From positions 38,277 through 102,276 of IMG/VR virus record IMGVR_UViG_3300008448_000017: a DNA stretch of 64,000 bases. One strand, 5' to 3'. The notes beneath the pieces are model-generated. The model worked only from the letters and a program-made list of their open reading frames with translations, searched no databases and was not told where the DNA came from. Source of the stretch: a virus. The translations under genes were made by a program, and so were the position numbers. Below, piece by piece: positions 33,656 through 41,645 of the stretch. Numbering within the stretch: the first letter of the stretch is position 1; every line of letters starts with the position of its first letter.

Positions 33656-33673
33656 AACTTTTTAAATATTCTA

Positions 33674-36493
33674 TTAAGCGTAGATATAAATATCACTTCC
33701 AGATACTCTGATGTTTCCGTTTTTCTGGTATTTTGCTATATCTGATTGACCACCGTCTACATCTACTACAGCTGCAATGTATGCTTCTGGTGCGTAGCTA
33801 GTGGAAGTAGCATTGAACGATCCTGTGAATCCCCAACGTTGTACTCCACTGTCATATCCATATAGCTCACCTATATTTTGGGTTCCTTGTTGAACTACAA
33901 TACCACCATCTCCTGTTGCATTTGAGCCAGAAGCAAACAATACGAATCTATCTGCCACTAACAGATTTTCTGCGTTTTGGAAAGATGCTGTACCTTGTAC
34001 TGTAATATCTCCTTGGAATAAAGCGTCTGTTGAAAAAGTAACTAACGTTCCATCATCCGTAATGCTAGTGTTTGCAAATGCATCTCCTGTCCACTTTGTA
34101 AGTGTGTTTGAGCTTAAAGCAGAAGCACCCGATACTTCAACTGTTACGTTTGAGGTACCATTGTATGTGAATGTTGAGATACCTGTTCCGTTTGACGCTG
34201 AACTTGCTAGGTATGAAGCAGATATTCCTGTTAATCCACTACCATCTCCTACAAACGAACCTGTAAATATAGAACCAGTTACTGGTTGGTTAAATGTGAT
34301 GCTTTGTGAGTTGAATAAAGCTAAATCGCTTCTGTTTGCATCATCTACACCGTTACCAATTACTACTAGCGAATCTAGATTGTTGTGGGTGTTGTATTTA
34401 CCCGCTGCTAATTGACCAGAACCAGATGCGATAGTGTGTAAACCTTCAGCGTGTGATACAGGACCATATGCAACTGTACTTTCACCTTCAGCGTGAGAAT
34501 AATCACCTAATGCTATTGATGTATCACCTTCTGCGTGTGAAAATGAACCAGATGCTATTGTACCAGAACCTTCAGCATGTGAATAATTACCGGATGCTGT
34601 TGTTCCTTGTCCTTCAGCATGTGAATAATTACCGGATGCTGTTGTTCCTTGTCCTTCAGCGTGTGAACTATAACCAGATGCTGTTGTACTAAGACCTTCT
34701 GCATGGGAATAATTGCCGGATGCTGTTGTTCCTTGTCCTTCAGCGTGTGAGTATGAACCAGATGCTGTTGTACTACTACCTTCTGCATGGGAATAATTGC
34801 CTGATGCTGTTGTGGTATTACCTTCAGCGTGTGAATAATTACCGGATGCTGTTGTGGTATTACCTTCAGCGTGTGAATAATCACCGGATGCTGTTGTAGT
34901 ACTACCTTCTGCGTGTGAACCAATTGCAGATGCTACCGTTTGGTAACCTTCAGCATGAGAGTATGAACCAGATGCTATAGTTAAATAACCTTCTGCGTGT
35001 GAATATAAACCAGATGCCGTTGCGTCTCTACCTTCTGCGTGTGACCATGAACCAGATGCTATAGTTCCGTTACCTTCTGCGTGGGATGCATATCCGGATG
35101 CTGTTGTACCGTTACCTTCTGCGTGTGATGTATACCCAGATGCTGTTGTACCACCACCTTCAGCATGAGAATAATTTCCAGATGCAGTTGTAGTATCACC
35201 TTCTGCGTGTGAATAATTTCCAGATGCTACTGTATTAACGCCTTCTGCATGACTCCACGCTCCACTTGCAGTTACATTTAAACCATTTTCAAATCCACCA
35301 TTTGCTCTAACATTCATTAAAGCGATAGATTCGGAAACTAGTGTAAATGAGTTTGAACCTACATCAACTGAACCTGTAACAGATCCTGTTGCAATTTGGT
35401 TAGATTCAAATGATTGTGTTGGTAAATTAGTTAACCCACTACCATCACCTTGGAATGAACCGGAGAATGAACCGGAGAATAAACCATTTTCCCAATCTAC
35501 TATTATATCTCCATTAGAATTATTTAATTGTCTATTATCAACCCAAACAGCTCTACTACCGTTTAAATCAAATAATTCAAAACTAGATCCTGATTGGGCA
35601 AATACTATTTGAGAATTGTTATTATCTATACTAACTTGCCACTGCTCAGTGATAAGATTAATATTGGAACCAGTTACATCCAATGATCCCGTTACTGAGA
35701 TTCCATTATCAGCTCTTAACTCCATTGAATTATTTGTACTGTAATTGTCAACTTTTACATAAGTTGTATCATCACCTAAAAATAACCAACCGCCGCTTGC
35801 TGTAATGTGTGTATCTTGAGCAGCTGTATTATAGATTTCTAAGTATCTAGCATCATTTGAATCAGGTTGTAGTTTTAAACTACCCGTACCTTTAATATTA
35901 CCAGTTACAGTTAAAGATCCGCTCAAAACAGCATCACCAGAAGAGGAGATGTTGAATAGATCAATTGAGCCACTTGAAACTGTAAATATATCGCCACTTA
36001 AATCATCTACTATGCTAAATAGAGCACCACTAGAGCCACTTACTTCAAATACTGTTGAACCTGAGTTGTACAAAGTAGTTAATCCAATTACCTCTAAGCT
36101 ACCTGATATAATAGCAGACCCTGTGTATGGGAATGGAGATACGGAAGGTGCATATGAAGCAGATGTTGCTGTGTCCGCATATGAACTAGATAATGCATAT
36201 GAACTTGATTCAGCATATGAAGCACTAGTTGATGTTTCAGCATATGAAGAGCTTGTAGCTGTTTCAGAGTATGAAGCACTTGTAGCTGTTTCAGCGTATG
36301 AAGCACTCGTTGCAGTGTTAGCATATGATGCTGATGTTGCATATGATGCGGTACCTGTAAAATCTCCTATAAAGGAACCACTAAAGGAGCCTGTTAAATA
36401 AGCTCCATCTTGCCCTTGAATTAAATAATTTACGTCATTGTTGAGTTGCGATATATCACTACCCGAGACAACAACTTTTTTCCATTCTGCCAT
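33674..36493 (-). CDS. Long fibre/adhesin with YadA-type head repeats
   Basis: 939-residue virion protein. Residues 1-20 (MAEWKKVVVSGSDISQLNND) match the opening of the 699-aa fibre. Residues about 45-110 contain repeated ATSASYAET units, giving a regular beta or coiled shaft. About 415-690 hold twenty copies of a 14-residue repeat, core YSHAEGxxTTASGN, the repeat of trimeric adhesin (YadA/Hep_Hag) left-handed beta-roll heads. The C-terminal part (about 700-939) contains GSFxGDGSGLT and a globular end. It is probably a trimeric receptor-binding or adhesive fibre. It is followed by an intragenic terminator. Confidence 0.88.
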   Translation of the reverse strand: MAEWKKVVVSGSDISQLNNDVNYLIQGQDGAYLTGSFSGSFIGDFTGTASYATSASYANTATSASYAETATSASYSETATSSSYAETSTSASYAESSSYALSSSYADTATSASYAPSVSPFPYTGSAIISGSLEVIGLTTLYNSGSTVFEVSGSSGALFSIVDDLSGDIFTVSSGSIDLFNISSSGDAVLSGSLTVTGNIKGTGSLKLQPDSNDARYLEIYNTAAQDTHITASGGWLFLGDDTTYVKVDNYSTNNSMELRADNGISVTGSLDVTGSNINLITEQWQVSIDNNNSQIVFAQSGSSFELFDLNGSRAVWVDNRQLNNSNGDIIVDWENGLFSGSFSGSFQGDGSGLTNLPTQSFESNQIATGSVTGSVDVGSNSFTLVSESIALMNVRANGGFENGLNVTASGAWSHAEGVNTVASGNYSHAEGDTTTASGNYSHAEGGGTTASGYTSHAEGNGTTASGYASHAEGNGTIASGSWSHAEGRDATASGLYSHAEGYLTIASGSYSHAEGYQTVASAIGSHAEGSTTTASGDYSHAEGNTTTASGNYSHAEGNTTTASGNYSHAEGSSTTASGSYSHAEGQGTTASGNYSHAEGLSTTASGYSSHAEGQGTTASGNYSHAEGQGTTASGNYSHAEGSGTIASGSFSHAEGDTSIALGDYSHAEGESTVAYGPVSHAEGLHTIASGSGQLAAGKYNTHNNLDSLVVIGNGVDDANRSDLALFNSQSITFNQPVTGSIFTGSFVGDGSGLTGISASYLASSASNGTGISTFTYNGTSNVTVEVSGASALSSNTLTKWTGDAFANTSITDDGTLVTFSTDALFQGDITVQGTASFQNAENLLVADRFVLFASGSNATGDGGIVVQQGTQNIGELYGYDSGVQRWGFTGSFNATSTSYAPEAYIAAVVDVDGGQSDIAKYQKNGNIRVSGSDIYIYA
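34430..35270 (-). repeat. Twenty tandem 42-bp coding repeats (SHAEG)
   Basis: Array of 42-bp units encoding the 14-residue SHAEG repeat. Several neighbouring units are nearly identical at DNA level (for example the NTTTASGNYSHAEG pair), others differ in the two variable residues after SHAEG. The array is a likely site for copy-number change by recombination. Confidence 0.9.
36150..36350 (-). repeat. Short tandem coding repeats (ATSASYAE)
   Basis: About ten 24- or 21-bp imperfect units encoding (A/S)xSASYAET near the N-terminus of the 939-aa fibre. They form the thin shaft before the beta-roll head. Confidence 0.75.
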
Positions 36494-36538
36494 TTTTTCT
36501 TTTTTTCTAGTTTATTAATATTCTATATGTTATATATA

Positions 36539-36943
36539 TTAATCAAGTCCTATATATAGCGCACCTGATGTGAAGTATATTGCACCATTTGGTGCCGGGT
36601 TTGTTAATGTTAGTGATTGTGTGGATAGTGTTACCATACCACTTTGAGATACCGCTAAAACAGATGTTCCAACAGCATTTTTGATTAGAAACAAATCAGA
36701 AGCACTACCCGAAATTGTGGTTTGTCCTTGTGAATCTACTTTTAAAAATGGAATGCTACCGGACGAGATCAAGAATACATTTGTTCCAATATTAAGTTGA
36801 GTTGATCCAGTTACAGTTAAAGATCCAGATATGGTAATGTCATATGCCTCTATACCAGTAAATGCATCCACAGATTGGGATACATGCCACGGTCTAACTA
36901 CACCTAGGGATACAATGGATGATTTGTCGAGTATTTTTGCCAT
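36539..36943 (-). CDS. Small fibre-associated structural protein (134 aa)
   Basis: Beta-rich Ser/Thr/Gly protein: 'ITISGSLTVTGSTQLNIGTN' and 'PFLKVDSQGQTTISGSASDL' repeat the same GSLTVTG and VDSQG patterns found in the long fibre next to it. It opens MAKILDKSSIVSLGVVRPWH. It looks like a short relative of the fibre shaft, perhaps an attachment adaptor. A promoter-like element 9 bases upstream (AATACTTATAA) gives it its own transcript start. Function is inferred from composition and position. Confidence 0.72.
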   Translation of the reverse strand: MAKILDKSSIVSLGVVRPWHVSQSVDAFTGIEAYDITISGSLTVTGSTQLNIGTNVFLISSGSIPFLKVDSQGQTTISGSASDLFLIKNAVGTSVLAVSQSGMVTLSTQSLTLTNPAPNGAIYFTSGALYIGLD

Positions 36944-36952
36944 CTGTTTTAG

Positions 36953-36963
36953 TTATAAGTATT
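36953..36963 (-). promoter_or_regulatory. Promoter-like motif AATACTTATAA
   Basis: One mismatch from AATATTTATAA on the minus strand, 9 bases ahead of the 134-aa structural gene. Confidence 0.45.
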
Positions 36964-36974
36964 TGTAAATCGCA

Positions 36975-37901
36975 TCATATTCTAGATGATGTTGGGTTAG
37001 TATTTGGTAGATTCACAACTGTTTCTGTTCCAATAGTAACCTTTGATTTACTGTTATATTTCTTGATAGCAGTCATATCTTTTTGGATTGTATCTGGTAT
37101 GATGTATCCATTTAAAACTAAAGTAAATGAGCTGCGTACTATACGCTCATCGTCTTGTCTCAACTCTGTGATTGAGTTGAATCCATTGATGTTTGCTTTG
37201 AATTTAAAGCGTTCCGGATCTCCCCAATATGAATTGGAAGCATAGTTGATAGCTTCAACTATTTTGTTTAATTGTTCAATGTAGTATGTTTGTATAATAA
37301 AACTATATGTTAATGTAACATAGTCTGGTATAATGTTAACTACATATTGCTGTGTAGGTACTCTATTGTTAAGCAAGTCAAAGTTAGAGTATGAATTTTT
37401 TGGGTTATATGTTTTTTGCCACGAAGTATATAGATGTGGTTGGTTAGCATCTAGTTTGTTTGATATGGATTTATTTGGCTCCATACTATCGCGCTTAAAC
37501 ATCATGATCGGGGACATGATTTTCCCATTCACATCTTTGTAGTATCCGTCTTTTTGAACAGATTTCCACTTTTCGGGAGCGCCGTATATCAACGGAACAG
37601 GTATGCGTACACCATTTTGGTGAACAAACGGTTTGATAACATTTTCCACGTAATATAGAACAGATTCGTCTATATCCTGTATACCGATGGTAAATGGTTT
37701 TGTTGTATCGTCTTTGAATGATAGCTTTTCAGATCTGTTAAAGTCTACTCCATTTTGCTCATTTGGGGTAAATTGTCTAAAGTCAGAAGGCATGTTAGGA
37801 TTTCCCAGAGTCTCGCCATTCTCCGGGTTAACATACGGGTTAACTTGCTCGTTGGAGATTTCTTTTTGTGACTTTGGTGTAGGTCTTCTGTATTGTGGCA
37901 T
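36975..37901 (-). CDS. Virion structural protein (308 aa), unassigned
   Basis: A two-part protein: a polar N-terminal 75 residues, then an ordered domain with 'DIDESVLYYVENVIKPFVHQ', 'NGVRIPVPLIYGAPEKWKSV' and later 'QYVVNIIPDYVTLTYSFIIQ'. I recall this 'VPLIYGAPEKW' type among structural genes of large marine myoviruses, where it is not named. It is the first gene of the leftward fibre block after a divergent promoter region at 37902-37953. A tail terminator or fibre-anchoring part is possible. No enzyme motif is visible. Confidence 0.65.
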   Translation of the reverse strand: MPQYRRPTPKSQKEISNEQVNPYVNPENGETLGNPNMPSDFRQFTPNEQNGVDFNRSEKLSFKDDTTKPFTIGIQDIDESVLYYVENVIKPFVHQNGVRIPVPLIYGAPEKWKSVQKDGYYKDVNGKIMSPIMMFKRDSMEPNKSISNKLDANQPHLYTSWQKTYNPKNSYSNFDLLNNRVPTQQYVVNIIPDYVTLTYSFIIQTYYIEQLNKIVEAINYASNSYWGDPERFKFKANINGFNSITELRQDDERIVRSSFTLVLNGYIIPDTIQKDMTAIKKYNSKSKVTIGTETVVNLPNTNPTSSRI

Positions 37902-37907
37902 ATCAGG

Positions 37908-37918
37908 TTATAAATATA
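37908..37918 (-). promoter_or_regulatory. Promoter-like motif (leftward) at divergent junction
   Basis: Minus-strand TATATTTATAA, 6 bases before the 308-aa structural gene. A second minus-direction copy (37925-37935) overlaps the plus-direction one. Confidence 0.5.
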
Positions 37919-37929
37919 ATACGATTATA

Positions 37930-37940
37930 AATATTTATAG
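37930..37940 (+). promoter_or_regulatory. Promoter-like motif (rightward) AATATTTATAG
   Basis: The same motif in the plus direction, 13 bases before the J-domain gene, the only rightward unit in the window. The motif turns with the gene. It overlaps a minus-direction copy, together forming the near-palindrome TTATAAATATTTATAG. Confidence 0.55.
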
Positions 37941-37953
37941 TAAATGGATAAAC

Positions 37954-38529
37954 ATGAGTAAAAAACTAGAACAACTTGAGATACAAAAACTGCTCCAAGA
38001 ATATAGTTTTTTGCTACTGGATGAGGAATATAAGTTGGAAGTTGTGGACACTAACAAGATGGAGTTTTTAAATAAAGTACGCGAGATTACAGGTGCATTA
38101 CCTGAACCGCCTCCACCGCCTCCACAAGAGGAGCAAGATGCTCCACCACCCAAAAAGGAAAAGATAGATCCTTCCACAGTGGATCCTTCCACTAGAGACA
38201 AGGTTAAGAAACTCTATAGAGAGATAGCTAAAATCACACACCCCGATAAGGTAAATTCAGAGGAACTAGTTGATTTGTATATGCGCGCAACAGTAGCGGC
38301 AGAGGAATTTGACTTGTTTACTTTATTTGAGATATGCTCTAAATTGCAAATAGAGCATTCAGTGGATGGGGAAGATAAAGAAATTTTAAAGGTCAAAATA
38401 GACAAGAAGAAAGATAAACTCAAGAACATTGAAGGGTCTTTCATATGGTTGTATGCACACGCTAAAACAGAACAAGAAAAACAATTTTTAATTAACCAAT
38501 TTGCAGAAAAACATGGCAGCAAAATCTAA
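37954..38529 (+). CDS. J-domain (DnaJ-like) protein with polyproline linker
   Basis: 191-residue protein with an N-terminal helical part (1-48), a Pro-rich linker (PEPPPPPPQEEQDAPPPKK, 50-68) and a J-like domain: KVKKLYREIAKITHPDKV with HPD at 96-98, then a long helix 'DLYMRATVAAEEFDLFTLF'. The HPD tripeptide is what J proteins use to stimulate Hsp70 (DnaK). No zinc-finger or substrate-binding part of full DnaJ is present. It would recruit host DnaK to a phage task such as fibre folding. The frame opens earlier, but the start at 37954 follows the promoter motif and an upstream ATG leads to a stop. Confidence 0.82.
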   Translation: MSKKLEQLEIQKLLQEYSFLLLDEEYKLEVVDTNKMEFLNKVREITGALPEPPPPPPQEEQDAPPPKKEKIDPSTVDPSTRDKVKKLYREIAKITHPDKVNSEELVDLYMRATVAAEEFDLFTLFEICSKLQIEHSVDGEDKEILKVKIDKKKDKLKNIEGSFIWLYAHAKTEQEKQFLINQFAEKHGSKI

Positions 38530-39757
38530 AAAGAAGAAAAACAAGCAAGTAAGCAAACCCCAAACTATCAAGATTGGTATCACGTTGGGTTTAAAAGACA
38601 ACAAGGAATCTATCTGGACAAATGGTATCAAACAGAATGTGTTGATGATGATCCACATGTTGAAGAATTCCGAGAAGAACTATGAGGTGCATCTATTAAA
38701 TACCTTGAAAGCAGATTTTTCCACTAAACCATCTTACTTGAACGATATAGATGTAAGCTACTTTGAGGACAAGTATTTGGAGATGGATTTGCTTGTGGTT
38801 ATGGGTGCACAAATCCACAACCACCAAATCGATTCGTTTAAAAAATCAGGTGCTAACAAAAAGATTGTTGCCTACAAATGTGGAAACAACTATGTGATTG
38901 CTATGGAAAATATTTTGTTTGGTGAAAATCCAAACAAATCTTACCAGTTTGATGAAGTGTACGATGAGATATGGTACATACCACAACAGGATGAGGTTAA
39001 CCGCGGTTACTACCATACACTATATCGTACAAACGCTCTTATTGTTCCGTTCATTTGGCATCACAAGTTTCTTTTAGAAAGTGTAACGGATATTGAGAAA
39101 GGTTTCAAACGTGGAACATACAAAAAATCATGGCAATACGAGATTGGCAAAGACAAGAAAATATTAGGTATCATGGAGCCGAATTTGAATATCGTTAAGT
39201 TTAGTTTGATTCCAACTATGATTGCGGAGGAGTGCTATCGTGGAGATATTGGTAAAGAACATATAGATAAACTTCGTATCACAAACTCTGAGAAAGTCAA
39301 ATCACATAAAGAGTTTCTAGCCATGATTGCCACGTTTGATTTATATAAAGACAATAAGATTTCTGCTGAATCGCGTTATCAAACAGCATATATGTTAACT
39401 CAACATTTGGATGTGTTGATTTGTCATCAAATATTGAACCCACTGAATTACTTGTATTTGGATGCTGCCTTTTTAGGGTATCCAGTGTTGCATAATGCTC
39501 CGATGTGTAAGGATCTTGGCTACTATTATGAAGGTTCAGATACAATAGATGCTGCTAAACAATTGGATTATATTTTAACAGAGCACGATAAGAATATAGA
39601 TGCATATGATGAGCGTAACGATAAAGTGTTGCAACGTTACCATGCAGACAATATGGATATTGTTAAAACATACGATAAGCTAATTGAGAATTTGTTTAAT
39701 GGTGGAAACCATGGGTTGGTATACAATCCAAGTACAAACTTGTACGATAACTTGTAG
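38513..39757 (+). CDS. DUF2827 glycosyltransferase-like protein
   Basis: 414-residue protein. After a Lys-rich start (MAAKSKKKKNKQVS) it matches the DUF2827 pattern: IKIGITLGLKDNKESIWTNG, then NVLMMIHMLKNSEKNYEVHL, and near the end LNPLNYLYLDAAFLGYPVLH, NAPMCKDLGYYYEGSD. This family has the two-domain GT-B look of nucleotide-sugar glycosyltransferases, but the reaction has not been shown to my knowledge. The ATG at 38513 overlaps the end of the J-domain gene by 17 bases, so the pair is co-translated. A TTG at 38501 is a less likely start. It ends in a strong terminator. Confidence 0.8.
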   Translation: MAAKSKKKKNKQVSKPQTIKIGITLGLKDNKESIWTNGIKQNVLMMIHMLKNSEKNYEVHLLNTLKADFSTKPSYLNDIDVSYFEDKYLEMDLLVVMGAQIHNHQIDSFKKSGANKKIVAYKCGNNYVIAMENILFGENPNKSYQFDEVYDEIWYIPQQDEVNRGYYHTLYRTNALIVPFIWHHKFLLESVTDIEKGFKRGTYKKSWQYEIGKDKKILGIMEPNLNIVKFSLIPTMIAEECYRGDIGKEHIDKLRITNSEKVKSHKEFLAMIATFDLYKDNKISAESRYQTAYMLTQHLDVLICHQILNPLNYLYLDAAFLGYPVLHNAPMCKDLGYYYEGSDTIDAAKQLDYILTEHDKNIDAYDERNDKVLQRYHADNMDIVKTYDKLIENLFNGGNHGLVYNPSTNLYDNL

Positions 39758-39778
39758 AATATATGTAGGGAAAAGGAA

Positions 39779-39798
39779 GGGAACGCGTTTGCGTTCCC
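39779..39798 (+). terminator. Bidirectional rho-independent terminator
   Basis: Perfect 8-bp stem GGGAACGC/GCGTTCCC with GTTT loop, followed by T6 on the plus strand; on the minus side there is an A/T-poor but GGAAAAGG run, so it serves mainly the rightward DUF2827 gene and may also block leftward transcripts after the sulfotransferase gene. Confidence 0.85.
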
Positions 39799-39814
39799 TT
39801 TTTTCTATGTTTCA

Positions 39815-40468
39815 TTAAAACTGGTAGTCAAATAAATCCATATAAAATTTAAAGTGTTTTTCAACTAAGTTTTTTGTCTCCTCTGTATACATTTTTTTCC
39901 AATCTTTATCGGGTCTTCTTTTATTCTTTTTATATTCAGATAATTCTCTTGTTGGTTCGGGTAGATTTAACTTAATCAATAGTTTGTTTATATCACTATC
40001 CAAGTTTTCAAATCTTACAATCTCATCAACGATAAATTGATTATCAATATACATTAGATCCCAATATTTTTTAGACAAATCCTCAACCACATTAGTTGTT
40101 AATAGATAATCCTCAAAAGACATTTCAACTCTACTATATAAATCAAATGTTGGTTTGAAATAGTAATGACTAACCATCATATCAAATGGGTTTCTAACAT
40201 TTATAATTTTTGTATATGAATTGAATTTTTCCTCACCAATACTATTTTTTATTTTGTATGGTGGCATATGGTTATAGAACTCTGACATTTCAGCTAACAT
40301 CTGATTCATTCTAGTTCCGATTATACCTTCTTCGGTTTGGGTCATTTCTCTACCGTGACTTTCCTCTATGTGAGATACACAATATGGTTCTAAAAATATT
40401 TCAGTACTTGTTCCTGCTGTCTTTATACTTTTGATAAAAATGAATTTGTGTTTATGAGATACTAACAT
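39815..40468 (-). CDS. Sulfotransferase-family protein (Sulfotransfer_2-like)
   Basis: 217-residue protein resembling carbohydrate sulfotransferases. The opening HKHKFIFIKSIKTAGTSTEI holds the phosphosulfate loop (residues about 5-19), and IINVRNPFDMMVSHYYFKP (about 88-106) is the 3'-phosphate binding part with Arg and Ser in place. The C-terminal half is helical and charged. It differs in subtype from the sulfotransferase at 32.5 kb, so these are separate acquisitions, not a local duplication. It is followed by another sulfotransferase-type gene on the same strand, 5 bases away. Confidence 0.82.
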   Translation of the reverse strand: MLVSHKHKFIFIKSIKTAGTSTEIFLEPYCVSHIEESHGREMTQTEEGIIGTRMNQMLAEMSEFYNHMPPYKIKNSIGEEKFNSYTKIINVRNPFDMMVSHYYFKPTFDLYSRVEMSFEDYLLTTNVVEDLSKKYWDLMYIDNQFIVDEIVRFENLDSDINKLLIKLNLPEPTRELSEYKKNKRRPDKDWKKMYTEETKNLVEKHFKFYMDLFDYQF

Positions 40469-40473
40469 TGTTT

Positions 40474-41040
40474 TTAATTTTCGGTTTTATTATGGTGTCC
40501 AAATTGAGTGGATTTTATTTCAATATATTCAGAGAAAAACTCTATTAATTTATGTGATTCACTTTCAATATCAAACACTAGTAAATCTTTTGGTCTGTCT
40601 TTAAAGTATTCTTGAACTGAAGTTATATGGTCGTTCCATTGTTTTTTCCAATGTTCAATAACACCATTTTCATCCAACCCTGTTATTCTTTGAAAAACTT
40701 TAAGATAGTTTTGATGTTTGATTCTTGATTGTATCCATTTATCTACTGGTCTTAGGTTTAAGATAAATTTTGAGTTTGGGTATTGTTTATCCAATTCTTT
40801 AAAGTGGGTTAGATATATGAATGTGTTACTTTGTACTTCTTCCATATCTGTAAAACAATCATAATCCTCGTATCCTCTTAAAAGTGGTTGATTTGTTTCG
40901 TGGTTTCTTTTAATGGTTGTTGCTAACATACTCATACCCCAATGAATTGACTGTAAGCCATTTTCTTCAAAGAAGTGATGTATGGATAAGGTTCCACATT
41001 TGTTAAACCCTATTTGAAATATTTTATTTATTTTCTCCAT
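40474..41040 (-). CDS. Sulfotransferase-like protein, third subtype
   Basis: 188-residue protein with a P-loop-like opening IFQIGFNKCGTLSIHHFFEE (residues about 7-26), typical of the Sulfotransfer_4-type group, then FLNLRPVDKWIQSRIKHQNY-like 'FILNLRPVDKWIQSRI' for the 3'-phosphate. The middle has 'CFTDMEEVQSNTFIYLTHFK'. Short for the family but both nucleotide-binding parts are there. Its start overlaps the end of the GT25 gene by 17 bases, so sugar transfer and sulfation may be co-expressed. Exact acceptor unknown. Confidence 0.75.
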   Translation of the reverse strand: MEKINKIFQIGFNKCGTLSIHHFFEENGLQSIHWGMSMLATTIKRNHETNQPLLRGYEDYDCFTDMEEVQSNTFIYLTHFKELDKQYPNSKFILNLRPVDKWIQSRIKHQNYLKVFQRITGLDENGVIEHWKKQWNDHITSVQEYFKDRPKDLLVFDIESESHKLIEFFSEYIEIKSTQFGHHNKTEN

Positions 41041-41638
41041 TTTTTAAAATGTCTCTTGCTTTTGGTATTTGTGTTTTAAAATCCCAGTTATTTTGACGAA
41101 ATATTATTTTTTTACTAAATATTCCAATGATATCATCATTTGCTATCAACTCCGCAATTCTATAATCAACGTGTGTTATTGGTTCACCTAATTGATCTAA
41201 TATTTTATTAACACTTAATGGGTTTATAATATATCCGTGCATTCCAATAAATCTATTGAGTTTAACAAACGTATCACAAATCTCTTTTTTACTAAAGTCT
41301 TCGTGGTGTGGAAAATACCCAATAACCATTATATCCCATTGATGTTCTGTTTTTAATAGTTCATCAATATGATTTAGATAATTGTTATCTCTTGGAGTTG
41401 AATCATCTTCTAAAATTAGTAATGGTACACCTTTACAAGAACCAATTATTTTTCTATGTGATTCAAATGTTGCGACTGCCTCTCTTGATAATAATTCAGG
41501 TTTATTTTCAAATAACTTTTCATCAATATCCTTTGGGGACAATGCTTCAAAAAAGGAGAATGAAGCCCCAGATAATTGGGACTTCATATACTCTCTTCTT
41601 TTTGTTTCGGTTTTAAGATTTAAAACTTTGATTTCCAT
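41024..41638 (-). CDS. Glycosyltransferase family 25-like protein
   Basis: 204-residue protein of the LPS-type GT25 kind, which adds galactose or glucose to glycans or proteins. The start at 41638 (MEIKVLNLKTETKRREYMKS) is chosen over an upstream ATG that overlaps the preceding gene's end. Family pattern: FSFFEALSPKDIDEKL, then ESHRKIIGSCKGVPLLILED, with LILEDD as the metal-binding acidic motif, and a later 'MHGYIINPLSVNKIL' that matches the usual 'a.aYlis..gA' segment. It lies upstream of two sulfotransferase-type genes and downstream of an LRR structural gene. Confidence 0.83.
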   Translation of the reverse strand: MEIKVLNLKTETKRREYMKSQLSGASFSFFEALSPKDIDEKLFENKPELLSREAVATFESHRKIIGSCKGVPLLILEDDSTPRDNNYLNHIDELLKTEHQWDIMVIGYFPHHEDFSKKEICDTFVKLNRFIGMHGYIINPLSVNKILDQLGEPITHVDYRIAELIANDDIIGIFSKKIIFRQNNWDFKTQIPKARDILKNGENK

Positions 41639-41645
41639 TGTTTGA

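Noticed and set aside
34555-34923. Minus-strand frame with His/Gln repeats (QQHPVIIHTLK)
   Set aside because: It is the out-of-frame reading of the 42-bp SHAEG repeat array; its regularity comes from the repeat, not from its own coding function.
34430-35270. CRISPR-like array
   Set aside because: The regular 42-bp units are all in frame within one long gene and have no unique spacers of constant length.
37687-37953. N-terminal extension of the J-domain frame
   Set aside because: The upstream codons overlap the structural gene on the other strand and both promoter-like motifs; the start at 37954 fits the motif spacing, and the extra residues look random.
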